A stretch of DNA of 64,000 bases from Leptospira sanjuanensis (GTDB taxonomy: Bacteria > Spirochaetota > Leptospiria > Leptospirales > Leptospiraceae): positions 1,964,001 through 2,028,000 of the forward strand of contig NZ_JAIZBH010000001.1 in NCBI RefSeq assembly GCF_022267375.1, in the 5' to 3' direction. Below are positions 19,741 through 31,786 of this stretch, one piece after another. A program made the position numbers and the translations under genes. The number at the start of each line of letters is the position of its first letter. Position 1 is the first letter of the stretch. Below the pieces are notes generated by a model. That model saw only the letters and a program-made list of their open reading frames with translations, ran no database searches and was not told the DNA's origin.

Positions 19741-21738
19741 TTAACTTCCGAAGTAATCCTGAATTCTGGAAAAAGAATCGTTCTCTTTTACAACGGAAGA
19801 AGAAGGAATCGCGGGAGAATTCTTCGCTGCGGATTTTCCCTGCATCAGTTTCAGATCATACACTTTTTCGGGAGATGGAATTTCGTTCAGAAAGCGGGAA
19901 AGTTTGGTGTAATACGGACCGGATCTGGATTGAGCCAAAGAAGGTCTGGTCAGATAGAGTTCTTTTCGTGCGCGGGTAATCGCCACATAAAAAAGTCTCC
20001 GTTCTTCTTCGGTATCATTGTTTTTACTCGAAGGAAAAACTCCTTCGGTCGAATTCAAGACGAAAACAAGATCGAATTCGAGTCCTTTCGCGGAATGAAC
20101 CGTGGAAAGATTGAGCAGATCCGATTCCGCATTGTCCGGTTTGATTTTATCCAAACTCAAAGAGGCGTGATCCATCGTTAAGTCGGACAAAAAATCACTC
20201 AACGAATCGTACTTAAGAGAAAAACCGAGGACGGCGTCCAGATCCTCCGATCTTCGTTTCGAATCATCGTAGTTCTTTTCCAAAAGAACACGATAGAAGT
20301 CGATAAAATCGGCTGCGACCTTCTTGACTTCAGAATTCGTTTCCTTGTGCTTCTGATAAAGATGATACAAAGGGGAAAGATATTTCGCGATCGCGGAACT
20401 ATTATCTTCCGAAAGAACTTCGAAGGAACCGGATGTTTTTCGAATCTTTTCCAGGATCTCATTGGATCTTGCGTTACCTATGCCCGGAATCAGTTTTAAA
20501 ACCCGAATCCAGGAGACAGAGTCCAGAGGATTGATCAACAGTTTCAAAAAGGAAAGAAGATCCTTGATATGAGCCGTTTCGATGAATTTTCTTCCGCCGA
20601 ATTTCACGAAAGGAATATTTCGTTTTGCTAATACAAGTTCGAGTTGGCTTGAATTCCAACTGGCTCGAAAAAGAACACACATTCGTTTAAAAGGAATCCC
20701 TTCCTCTTTTTTTTGCAGGAGAATGTCGGCGATTCCTTCCGCTTCTTCCAGCTCGTCCATAAATTGAAGAACGGAGGGTTTCGGTCCGTTTTCGTTTTCC
20801 GTGAAAAGATATTTATCGTATTTTTCGGCGAAATTTTCCAAAACGGAATTGGCAAGATTGAGAATTGCGGGGGTGCTTCTGTAATTCTTTTCCAGAAAGA
20901 TCGTTTTTGTGTTCGGAAATATTTTCGGAAAATCTAAAATGCCTCGAACGGATGCGCCGCGAAAGGTATAGATGCACTGCGCGTCGTCTCCGACTACCAT
21001 CAAATTGGAATGTTCGGATGCAAGCAAACAGGCGATATGCGCTTGGATTTTGTTCGTGTCTTGAAACTCATCGACCATGACGAATCTGTATTTTTCGGAA
21101 AGAGCGGCGCGAACACCGGGATGATTGGCGAGAAGATCTCTCGTGAAGTAGAGCAGGTCGTCGTAATCCAAGAGCGAACGTTCTTTTTTGTATGTTTTAT
21201 AATCTTCGAAAATCTGCGCGACGTCCTCGATTCTTTGGGTAAAAATCGGATAATCTTTTTCTAATATGGATTGCAGAGACCGGCCTGTATTTTGAATTTC
21301 GCTATGAATCGAGACTAACGTTTCATTCGAGGGGAAGCGAGTTTTCGTTTTTCCGAAATCCTTCTCGTTTCTTAAAAATTGAAACACATCCAAAGAATCC
21401 GCTTCGTCCAGAATGGTAAACCCCGAGGAAATATCCAGAACGGGCGCGAATCTTCTCAAAACACCGCTACAAAACGAATGAAACGTCCCGCCTTGAACGT
21501 CCGCACAACGTGCGTCTCCCAACGAAGAAGCGCGAAGGATTATTTCACGGGCAGCTTTGCGGGTAAAGGTCAATAGAAGAATGGAAGAGGCGGGGATTCC
21601 CGAAGAGACCAGCCGGGCGAGTCGGCTGACGATGGTTTTGGTTTTACCGGTACCGGCGCCTGCCAACACAAGCACCGGTCCATCCTGGGTAAGGACCGCT
21701 TCCAATTGAGCAGGATTTAATTCTTCCTTCCAGGACAT
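19741..21738 (-). CDS. UvrD/Rep/PcrA-type superfamily 1 DNA helicase
   Basis: ATP-dependent 3'-to-5' helicase for DNA repair or replication restart. The 665-aa protein has motif I GAGTGKTKT (about 27–35), motif Ia LTFTRKAA, motif II VMVDEFQDTN, motif III GDDAQCIYTFRG, motif IV EKNYRST and motif VI YVAITRARKELYL. It is somewhat shorter than classical UvrD/PcrA (about 720 aa), with a brief C-terminal tail. I cannot separate PcrA, Rep and UvrD from sequence alone. It starts 20 nt after the SlyD-type gene's stop and is followed 2 nt later by the SprT-like protease. Confidence 0.93.
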   Translation of the reverse strand: MSWKEELNPAQLEAVLTQDGPVLVLAGAGTGKTKTIVSRLARLVSSGIPASSILLLTFTRKAAREIILRASSLGDARCADVQGGTFHSFCSGVLRRFAPVLDISSGFTILDEADSLDVFQFLRNEKDFGKTKTRFPSNETLVSIHSEIQNTGRSLQSILEKDYPIFTQRIEDVAQIFEDYKTYKKERSLLDYDDLLYFTRDLLANHPGVRAALSEKYRFVMVDEFQDTNKIQAHIACLLASEHSNLMVVGDDAQCIYTFRGASVRGILDFPKIFPNTKTIFLEKNYRSTPAILNLANSVLENFAEKYDKYLFTENENGPKPSVLQFMDELEEAEGIADILLQKKEEGIPFKRMCVLFRASWNSSQLELVLAKRNIPFVKFGGRKFIETAHIKDLLSFLKLLINPLDSVSWIRVLKLIPGIGNARSNEILEKIRKTSGSFEVLSEDNSSAIAKYLSPLYHLYQKHKETNSEVKKVAADFIDFYRVLLEKNYDDSKRRSEDLDAVLGFSLKYDSLSDFLSDLTMDHASLSLDKIKPDNAESDLLNLSTVHSAKGLEFDLVFVLNSTEGVFPSSKNNDTEEERRLFYVAITRARKELYLTRPSLAQSRSGPYYTKLSRFLNEIPSPEKVYDLKLMQGKSAAKNSPAIPSSSVVKENDSFSRIQDYFGS

Positions 21739-21758
21739 CGGTGAATCGGAATCGTCTC

Positions 21759-22229
21759 TCAGTGATGGTGGTGACCACCTTCTCCATGAACGTGTCCGTG
21801 TGAAATTTCTTCTTCGGTCGCTTCGCGGATTCCGGTAAGTTCCACGTCGAAAACCAAGTTGATTCCCGCAAGGGGATGATTGCCGTCTACGATGACGGAT
21901 TCTTCCTGAAGTTCGGTGATCGTAAATACTTTGTCGGGTTCGTCGGTTTGAAACATCATTCCCACTTGGAGATCCTCGTTGGGAGGAAACTGGGTTCTTG
22001 GAACGTCAAAAATAAGGTCGGGGTCTTTGAGACCGTATGCTTTCTCTGCGGAGACGTTGATCTTTTTCTTTTCTCCGGTAGACATCTTTTTCATCTCTTC
22101 TTCCAGACCGGAAATGATATGTCCGACGCCTTCCAGATACGAAAGAGGCGATTTGCCTTCGGAAGAATCGATCAGGTTGCCTTCCGTATCATGAAGGGTG
22201 TAATGGAAAGTAATTACTCTAGTTTTCAT
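21759..22229 (-). CDS. SlyD-type FKBP peptidyl-prolyl isomerase with His-rich tail
   Basis: Peptidyl-prolyl cis/trans isomerase and chaperone. From ATG 22229 (GGAG 6 nt upstream) the product is 156 aa. The FKBP half-domains (FHYTLHDTEGNLIDSS, PLSYLEGVGHIISGLEE) flank the insert-in-flap domain (VSAEKAYGLKDPDLIFDVPR… NHPLAGINLVFDVEL), the SlyD arrangement. The C-terminus HGHVHGEGGHHHH is a metal-binding tail like those of SlyD proteins that deliver nickel or other metals. An upstream in-frame extension to 22304 has no supporting ribosome-binding site. Confidence 0.92.
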   Translation of the reverse strand: MKTRVITFHYTLHDTEGNLIDSSEGKSPLSYLEGVGHIISGLEEEMKKMSTGEKKKINVSAEKAYGLKDPDLIFDVPRTQFPPNEDLQVGMMFQTDEPDKVFTITELQEESVIVDGNHPLAGINLVFDVELTGIREATEEEISHGHVHGEGGHHHH

Positions 22230-22348
22230 GGATAACTCCAAATAGGATAAATTCAAAATTCTGGCAGGAATCGGTTCGGGAAAAATACCGGAATCTAGGT
22301 ACATTTCAGCGTAAATTCAGCGCGGTTTAACTCAATCAGAATTTTAAT

Positions 22349-22696
22349 TTAGAATTTGGAATCGTAGTGAAAATCGAGCTTTGCTTGTTCGTATTCCCGG
22401 AGGAAAGTTTCGATCCGATTGGATAAAAAGAACCAAGATTCCTGCGTGAACGTTTCATGAAACCGCGCGGAGAATTGAAGATAACTGCTCTCGGCAAGTT
22501 TGGTATCTCCGGTATGATCTAAAAGCAAATTATAAGAAATGAGTAATACGTTTTTCTCCAAACTGTACGCGAGGGACGTCTCTAAAACTTTTTGAGGTTC
22601 TTGGATCGGCATTCTTTTTTTCAGTCCGTTCTTGGTGACGAACATCGGTGGTTGATCCAATTTTGTGGAACCGATAATACCTGAATAGATCTTCAT
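22349..22696 (-). CDS. Hypothetical protein, 115 aa
   Basis: I do not recognise this protein. ATG 22696 follows AAGGAAG closely and gives 115 aa. The frame is open further up to a TTG at 22855, but that extension is arginine/cysteine-rich and looks non-coding. The sequence is soluble and helical, ending YEQAKLDFHYDSKF, with a repeated aromatic/Glu pattern (SSYLQFSARFHETFTQESWFF). A promoter-like pair lies upstream at 22894–22922. Confidence 0.6.
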   Translation of the reverse strand: MKIYSGIIGSTKLDQPPMFVTKNGLKKRMPIQEPQKVLETSLAYSLEKNVLLISYNLLLDHTGDTKLAESSYLQFSARFHETFTQESWFFLSNRIETFLREYEQAKLDFHYDSKF

Positions 22697-22893
22697 CTTC
22701 CTTATCCCAAAAGCTAAAATTCCGGGATGAATCCAAATCCTATCGAACGATTCAAAATGGATTCGGATTCTATCCCAGCAAACCGAGCTGGCATTGAAAG
22801 TGACCCGGAAGAAAGATTTAGGAGACTGACATTCCGGTCTCATTCTTTGACGCAAAGTGCCCGAATCTTCGCTAAAGAATGAATAATTTATGA

Positions 22894-22922
22894 CTAATAC
22901 ATTTTTTCTGGAACAATTTCAA
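22894..22922 (-). promoter_or_regulatory. Candidate promoter for the 22.3–22.7 kb gene and genes downstream
   Basis: On the minus strand TTGAAA (22917–22922) and TATTAG (22894–22899) are separated by exactly 17 nt, immediately after the 7TM/SpoIIE gene ends. It would give a leader of about 190 nt to ATG 22696. Confidence 0.5.
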
Positions 22923-22945
22923 CAATAAATTCTTTTTATGTCCGC

Positions 22946-25318
22946 TTAGCTCGCGTTTTTTACGAGTTTTGATCCGATCTGAGGGGAAGCCGAGGACTCC
23001 GCTCGAAACGAAGAGGCCAGGATTTTGGAATCTTTTGCGAGACCTTTTCCCGTCGTTCGAAGCAAAACCTTTTCCGAAAAGAAACGGAAGAGTTTGAAAC
23101 TTTGCGATTTTTTTGCTAAGACCAATACCAAACGGGCTAATTTCAAATCCGATGGATCGAGAATCGAAGCTCGCGCAACGTGAAGACAGGCTTTGTGAAA
23201 TTCTCCCTTTTTATAAAATTGGTATCCTTCCTGTAAAAGAGACCTGCTTTGTAAGTTGTTTTTTCTGAGAAAAGTTTCGGCGCCGGTTTGAATCTTCAAG
23301 AAACTGAGATCGTCGGAAAGATCCGCCTTTTGAACGATCTTTGCTTCCAATTCGTCTAAATCCGGAATTTCAGTTTGAACCAAGTCGAAGAAAAGATCGG
23401 GAGAGGAGACTTTTTGTTTTCGCGAGGAATCGAACGAGTTCGGAAAATATAAATCTTCTCTTCCATCCGAACCGTACAAAACGACATCTCCCGATTGCAG
23501 ACGGAAATGTTCCACCGTCACTTTGGAATCCGGATCGGGGAATCCGATTTTTCGTAAAACCGCGTCTTCGCGCAGATAACTCGCTTTTCCGTTGCGAACA
23601 AGAATGATCGGCGGATGTTCGCAGTTGAGAAAAAATAAATCTCCCGTTTCCATTCTATACAAGGAAAGAATTCCCGAAACGAGCATGCTTCCGTCGAAGG
23701 ACTCGAATACGGCTTGCAGATTTCGATACAAGAGAAAGAGCCAATTCTCCGGACTGCGAAACTCATAGTCTTGGGTTTGCAGAAAACTTTTTACGATGGA
23801 ACAGAAGACGAGGGCGCCGCTCGCTCCTTGCAGGGATTTACCCATCGCGTCGGCGTTGATCAAAGCTTGATAGGAAATTCCCGATATCGACACCGTTTCA
23901 CTGAGAACCACGTCTCCGCCGAGTTCGTAGGTTCGATTCTTAAATTGAAAGCTCTTGAATTGCTTTCGATGAATGTCGATTTGCGCTTGCGATGTTTTGA
24001 GGTTTTTGGAAAGGAAGGGTTGGAATAAGAGAGTGATTAGAAAGTAGTCCCCATCCTGCTGTTCTTTGAGCGAACGAATCTCCTCCAAACTCGAAGAAAG
24101 TTCTTGGGTGCGATTTCGAATCGCAGTTTCCAAAACTCGGTTCCAGGATTTCAGCTTTTCCTTCATCCGCACGAATTTGTTCGCAAGAACCAAAGTCAGA
24201 AAGCCCAAAAATCCGCAGACCCCGATTCCGGATAGACGAACCGTCTTGAATAAACCCCTTTGCGCGAAAATATCGATTCCAACGCAGAAAAGCAAAAATA
24301 GAATCCCGAAAAGAACGATCTTCGATTCGAAACTTCGTTTTAGATTCGGAATCAAAATTCGCAGAGCGACGAATACGAAACCGATCCAGGAAATCTGAAG
24401 CGCATACCGATTGATTTGATCCAAACGAAGGACGTTCTCCGCGGCTCCGATCGCGACCAGAATCGGAATCGTCATGACTTCGAGACAAAAATGAAGTTTC
24501 GTTTTCGCCTTCCGCAAAAGAGAATTGAGAAAGCGGCAAAAAAGAGGGAACAAAAACGCAAGGCTGGAATATTCCAATTTTTTTAAATTCAAAATCTTGA
24601 ATCCGGTCAGATATTTAAGTTCGGAAAGGGAGATTTGGAAGAGTGCAAAGAAGATCAAAAACAAACCGAAGTAAAGATTCTCTTCTCCTTTTTTTTCGCG
24701 GAGGGAAAGAAATAAAAAGAAACTTCCGATCAGGGAAAACGAACCGAATACGGTCAGCCCCGTGAATTCTCCTAAAAAGAACCGTTTCCATATCGAAGAA
24801 GGCGCTCCGATGCCGATCGGTCCCGAAAGAATTCCGAATTCGTAATCGAAGTAAGGCTCGATCGTAACGAGGATTTCATTGTTTTTGAATCTATTTTTTT
24901 CGGGAATCGCGTAGATCCGAGTTCGATCGTATCCTTGCGGAACCGACGTTCGATATTCGGAAAACAATTCCTCGGTGAGTTCTTCTCCGTTCCAGAGAAC
25001 CGTAGCTCTGTCTGAAATCTTTCCGAGGGAAAGGCTCAAGGAAGAATCGAAAGAATTCTCCAGTAAAACCCGTTTGCGGAGAAGTAGGGGCGCTCGGTCC
25101 TCTTGAAAATCCGCGCCCGTATACTTCCGGAAATCCGCATCGACAAACTCTTTGAGGTTGGAGGGGATGCGAACCGGTTTCCAAAGATTTTGACCGGTCT
25201 GAATTTCCCAATCATCGGAAAGGTCTTGAAAATTCTCCTCGCGAGACGCGGGTTGCAGATCGGGGAGACAAGCTGTTAAGAGGAAAAATAAAACGAAACC
25301 AAGAAATTTTGCGAACAA
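22946..25318 (-). CDS. 7TM sensor with SpoIIE-type PP2C phosphatase domain
   Basis: The 790-aa protein starts at TTG 25318 with AAGGAG 6 nt upstream. The N-terminus MFAKFLGFVLFFLLTAC carries a lipobox (LTAC), so it may be lipidated. Residues ~35–170 form a beta-rich extracytoplasmic domain of the 7TMR-DISM type. About seven hydrophobic segments follow (~185–385), then a coiled coil (~390–425). The SpoIIE/PP2C serine phosphatase domain (~430–660) has GGDVVLSE, INADAMGKSLQGASGA and GDVVLYGSDGREDL with its metal-binding aspartates. The last ~130 residues are helical, TPR-like (YQFYKKGEFHKACLHVARAS). Such proteins usually control an anti-sigma/anti-anti-sigma switch; no partner gene is adjacent. 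Confidence 0.87.
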   Translation of the reverse strand: MFAKFLGFVLFFLLTACLPDLQPASREENFQDLSDDWEIQTGQNLWKPVRIPSNLKEFVDADFRKYTGADFQEDRAPLLLRKRVLLENSFDSSLSLSLGKISDRATVLWNGEELTEELFSEYRTSVPQGYDRTRIYAIPEKNRFKNNEILVTIEPYFDYEFGILSGPIGIGAPSSIWKRFFLGEFTGLTVFGSFSLIGSFFLFLSLREKKGEENLYFGLFLIFFALFQISLSELKYLTGFKILNLKKLEYSSLAFLFPLFCRFLNSLLRKAKTKLHFCLEVMTIPILVAIGAAENVLRLDQINRYALQISWIGFVFVALRILIPNLKRSFESKIVLFGILFLLFCVGIDIFAQRGLFKTVRLSGIGVCGFLGFLTLVLANKFVRMKEKLKSWNRVLETAIRNRTQELSSSLEEIRSLKEQQDGDYFLITLLFQPFLSKNLKTSQAQIDIHRKQFKSFQFKNRTYELGGDVVLSETVSISGISYQALINADAMGKSLQGASGALVFCSIVKSFLQTQDYEFRSPENWLFLLYRNLQAVFESFDGSMLVSGILSLYRMETGDLFFLNCEHPPIILVRNGKASYLREDAVLRKIGFPDPDSKVTVEHFRLQSGDVVLYGSDGREDLYFPNSFDSSRKQKVSSPDLFFDLVQTEIPDLDELEAKIVQKADLSDDLSFLKIQTGAETFLRKNNLQSRSLLQEGYQFYKKGEFHKACLHVARASILDPSDLKLARLVLVLAKKSQSFKLFRFFSEKVLLRTTGKGLAKDSKILASSFRAESSASPQIGSKLVKNAS

Positions 25319-25380
25319 GAGATTCTCCTTCGTTCGTTACGGTTCCTGCATCGTTCGAAAGAGAATCTTGTTTGTGAAAA

Positions 25381-25403
25381 AAATTTAAAAAATCGGAGTG
25401 TTT

Positions 25404-25419
<16 letters not shown>
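25381..25419 (-). terminator. Rho-independent terminator overlapping the fadH stop codon
   Basis: On the minus strand AATCGGAGTG (25410–25419 side) and CACTCCGATT (25391–25400 side) form a perfect 10-bp stem. Its 9-nt loop contains the fadH TAA stop, and it is followed by TTTTTTAAATTTTTTT. A very clear intrinsic terminator that starts inside the coding region. Confidence 0.88.
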
Positions 25420-27419
<2,000 letters not shown>

Positions 27420-27656
27420 AACATACCTTTTCTCTGGAGAATTCTCTCGATTCTACCTTGAAAATCGTCCGAGAATCGGGCAAGAGAATTATTTAGGGAT
27501 CGCTACAATCAACGGCTGGAAGATGTAATTTGGCACCGTTTTCGAATTTTGGGACAAATTCTACTTTGAGATCAAACTATTTGCTGAACCTTGTTCGGTA
27601 GGGAGAATCAGACTGGACAAACTAATTCCGAATCCTCAGTGAACTTTTGGAAAAAA

Positions 27657-27676
27657 GTAGCAGTTCCCACAGATTA
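27657..27676 (+). repeat. GTnGnAGTTCCCACA repeat, copy 1
   Basis: GTAGCAGTTCCCACAGATTA matches the copy at 27731 (GTGGTAGTTCCCACAATTTC) in 14 of 15 core positions allowing two transitions. I recall similar 'GTAGGAGTTCCCACA' units as common in Leptospira spacers. Confidence 0.6.
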
Positions 27677-27718
27677 CGTCGCTTGGACAACTCATCCTTT
27701 GTAGGAGATTGCATGGAG

Positions 27719-27754
27719 TTTCGAAATCCTGTGGTAGTTCCCACAATTTCGAAA
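27719..27754. repeat. Long hairpin downstream of leuA, containing the repeat core
   Basis: TTTCGAAAT (27719–27727) pairs with ATTTCGAAA (27746–27754), and inside it TGTGG (27730–27734) pairs with CCACA (27741–27745). A 6-nt loop and a 2-nt bulge remain. It lies 114 nt after the leuA stop and could end the leuA transcript or stabilise its 3' end. Confidence 0.65.
27731..27751 (+). repeat. GTnGnAGTTCCCACA repeat, copy 2
   Basis: Second copy of the unit at 27657, same orientation, 74 nt away. It forms the inner stem of the 27719–27754 hairpin. Confidence 0.6.
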
Positions 27755-27867
27755 TGTTCGGGTTCTTCCTCGGAAAACTTTTTCCAACAAACAAACCGAA
27801 AGGGAGTCGCCGTTTTTCAAAACCGATCAACGGTGTTAAAAAAAACTTTTTCGAATATTCAAAAAAA

Positions 27868-29379
<1,512 letters not shown>

Positions 29380-29494
29380 GTGATTCTCGCAAAAAATTCT
29401 TCTTCCAGTTTTTTGGGTTTTACTCTTTAGACAACCAATTAAACGAAGAAGAATCCGCATTCTTCCCTGAGGGTGCGGCTCATTTGAAAAAACC

Positions 29495-29824
29495 ATGATT
29501 CGATTTTACGCATCCAATTTTCAATCCACGGATTGCTCCGTTTCCGCAAACCTTTACAACGAACTCTTCGGCTGGAAGATTCTTTCAAATTCGCCTTCCC
29601 ACTCAGAAGTTTCCTGGGACCCAAAGGGGATTTTGATCTTCAGCAGAGAATCTAAAAAATGTCCGGTGAGTCCCGGAACCTTAACGGTCGTTTCTAATAA
29701 GAACGAATGGGAACATCTTAAACCTGTTTTACTTTCCCGAGGGTTTTCGATCGAAACTCAAGATCTCCGGTATGTTTCCGTTTTGGATCCTTGGAAGAAT
29801 CGAATTTGGTTTTATTTCGAATGA
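29495..29824 (+). CDS. VOC (glyoxalase/bleomycin-resistance-like) superfamily protein
   Basis: The 109-aa protein begins MIRFYASNFQSTD and has the beta-alpha-beta-beta-beta pattern of a VOC half-domain: 'A..LYNELFGWKI' near residue 20 and 'Y..VLDPWKNRIWFYFE' at the end, where the terminal Glu is often a metal ligand. The usual N-terminal His/Glu metal ligand is not evident. Catalytic role unknown. It ends 13 nt inside the 3' end of the convergent VanW–glycosyltransferase gene (stop codons overlap tail to tail). Confidence 0.75.
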   Translation: MIRFYASNFQSTDCSVSANLYNELFGWKILSNSPSHSEVSWDPKGILIFSRESKKCPVSPGTLTVVSNKNEWEHLKPVLLSRGFSIETQDLRYVSVLDPWKNRIWFYFE

Positions 29825-31611
29825 GACAACTCTTCCATCGAATCCGCTTTCAATTGGAGCCGCACTTCTTGCTTTAAACGATCGTAATCTCCGATCGGAA
29901 CGAGAATGATCCCTTTTTCTTCATAACCCACCAAACCGGACGCGGGCGTTGTGATTACGGGTATTCCCATAGAAGCCGCTTTCAGCAATTGTCTCGGTTG
30001 GTGTTCGACATACGCGGGATAAACGACAAGTCCGATTTCTTTCCAAGAATTTTCAAACGGACGAGTTGATACGTTTTCCCAAAATCCGTCCCGTTCGATC
30101 GCGTTCCCTAAAACATACAAGGAAAGATTGAATTCTTCCGCCAATCGTTTCATTTCGTAGGCTCCTTTTCTGCCTAATGCGGATCCGGGGAAAAGAATTC
30201 CTTTTTTTTTCGTACGCGGGTTCTCTTGTGCTTTCGGAAAAATCCAGTTCAAAGCGTATGCCTGATGGGGAAAGGATTCCAGAATTTCGGAATGAGGAGA
30301 CAGGATTCTCTGCGCGGAATTAAGGGCCCTATATTCAGATTCGATCCAGGAGGCAGGCGCGCGAAAATCGTTTAACGTTTCACTTTGCGGATATTTCGAA
30401 TGAGCCTGATTCAAACGTTCGTGCAAAAGGTAAAAAGGAAGTCGTGTCATCAATACGTCAAAGGTTCTTCCCGCAAAAACTCCTGCCTCCCAGAGAACCG
30501 GCAACAGCGTTTGAGATACGACAATGTGCGAAGCTTCGTAAGGAATGTGTTTCGCAGCGGCTTGCGCGAGAAGGCGATCCAATTCCAAATTGAGGCGAAA
30601 TCGATTCGTTTGTTTTCCGCTCCCGTAACGGAGTTTTAAACTTCTCCAGAGCGCAGGTAAAAATAAGCTCCGAGCGTTTTTTTCGGTTCGAACCGTCCAG
30701 TTAAACCGATTCGTTCCCCATCGCGTTCCGTTTTTCATCGGGACGATAGCCGAATCTTTCTGTCTCCATTGGGTCCGAACATATTCGTCAAATTCGGGCC
30801 AGACTTCATCGAGTATCCAAGCGGTAAAGTCGGCAGTAGGGCGATTGTTCCAACTATGTTGGCTGCAAGAAATTCTTCCGCACGAATAACAGTCGTTTAA
30901 AGATTGAAACTTCCGGGTGGAAACGCTCTCTAACGTTTCCGAAACCAAATCGGCAGGCTCCTCGGTTTCCGTTTGAATCGGAGAAAGGGTCCGAAAGCGG
31001 ACAATCATACTTTCCGAGTTGAATTCGATTTCGATCCTGAAGTCCACGGGAGAACGAAATCGAAGATCGATGTAATTCCATTTTACTGTGGCGTCCCGAT
31101 TTTGTTCGGCAAGCGATCCGGGAATTACGGAAGAATGTCGATGTCTTTCCAAAATTTCGAAACCGGATCGAACCGCAACGTCGTACAGTGCATTCGAAAT
31201 CTGGCATATACCGCCGGCGACGCTTGGAACGATACAACCTTCCCGAATTTCTCTTCCTAATACATAACCTTTACCGAAATTCGGATTTCCGATTTGTTTC
31301 CAAAAACTGAATATTTGACCGGCGGAAACTTTGATGCCATTCAGTTTTCTTGCCGCGATTCGTAGATTCTCGATTTTTCCGGAGGTCAATATTTTGTTTT
31401 CGACTGTGTCGTTCGGATTCCAGAGAGGAGTTTCCGAAATCGCGAGGATTGATGCGATGGACCATCGTCTATCTTCGTCTTTTTTCCAGAGCGGAACCGG
31501 TAAAAGAAGATTTTTGATTCCTCTATATCCTTGAAGAAGCAACGCCTTAAAGGCGAATCGAAGTTCGTCCGAGCGCGTTTTAAGGGGAGGTTGTGTTTCA
31601 GTCGGCTGCAT
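29812..31611 (-). CDS. VanW domain fused to a GT-B-type glycosyltransferase domain
   Basis: The 599-aa protein joins two modules. Residues ~85–235 form a VanW domain (SAGQIFSFWKQIG, GGICQISNALYDVAVRSGFEI, ERHRHSSVIPG, RDATVKWNYIDLRF), a family linked to peptidoglycan and vancomycin-resistance loci. A cysteine/histidine cluster CYSCGRISCSQH follows at about 240. The C-terminal ~300 residues look like a GT4-type glycosyltransferase: ILFPGSALGRKG starts the second Rossmann-like lobe and ASMGIPVITTPASGLVGYEEKGI is the donor-sugar-binding segment. No signal peptide or clear membrane helix, so it is probably cytoplasmic. I infer a role in cell-wall or surface glycan handling. Confidence 0.8.
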   Translation of the reverse strand: MQPTETQPPLKTRSDELRFAFKALLLQGYRGIKNLLLPVPLWKKDEDRRWSIASILAISETPLWNPNDTVENKILTSGKIENLRIAARKLNGIKVSAGQIFSFWKQIGNPNFGKGYVLGREIREGCIVPSVAGGICQISNALYDVAVRSGFEILERHRHSSVIPGSLAEQNRDATVKWNYIDLRFRSPVDFRIEIEFNSESMIVRFRTLSPIQTETEEPADLVSETLESVSTRKFQSLNDCYSCGRISCSQHSWNNRPTADFTAWILDEVWPEFDEYVRTQWRQKDSAIVPMKNGTRWGTNRFNWTVRTEKNARSLFLPALWRSLKLRYGSGKQTNRFRLNLELDRLLAQAAAKHIPYEASHIVVSQTLLPVLWEAGVFAGRTFDVLMTRLPFYLLHERLNQAHSKYPQSETLNDFRAPASWIESEYRALNSAQRILSPHSEILESFPHQAYALNWIFPKAQENPRTKKKGILFPGSALGRKGAYEMKRLAEEFNLSLYVLGNAIERDGFWENVSTRPFENSWKEIGLVVYPAYVEHQPRQLLKAASMGIPVITTPASGLVGYEEKGIILVPIGDYDRLKQEVRLQLKADSMEELSHSK

Positions 31612-31786
31612 CGATGCGTCTACTTCAACAAATGGAACTCTTTCCTTTGATTCAAAATCCTTTCGCTACTTAGACTGTAATCTCATTTAGGTAAAGAATT
31701 TGTTTCCCGTTTCCTTCAAAAATTCAATGCGGGTTGCGGCTTTCATGATCCTTAAGGAACGGTCTCAAAATAGTATGGGGTGCGTT

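Larger units (their letters stand above)
27420..27867. other. Intergenic region with repeats and hairpins, no gene
   Basis: This 448-nt gap between fadH and leuA (both minus strand) holds the fadH leader and the leuA 3' region. It contains two copies of a GT-G-AGTTCCCACA motif and a long hairpin (see 27657, 27719 and 27731). Short open frames here lack domains and ribosome-binding sites. Confidence 0.6.

Noticed and set aside
29380..29460. Leucine-rich upstream frame before leuA resembling an attenuator leader peptide (LLRLIGCL)
   Set aside because: It runs in frame into leuA without a stop codon, and no terminator/antiterminator pair is visible. It is more likely untranslated sequence.
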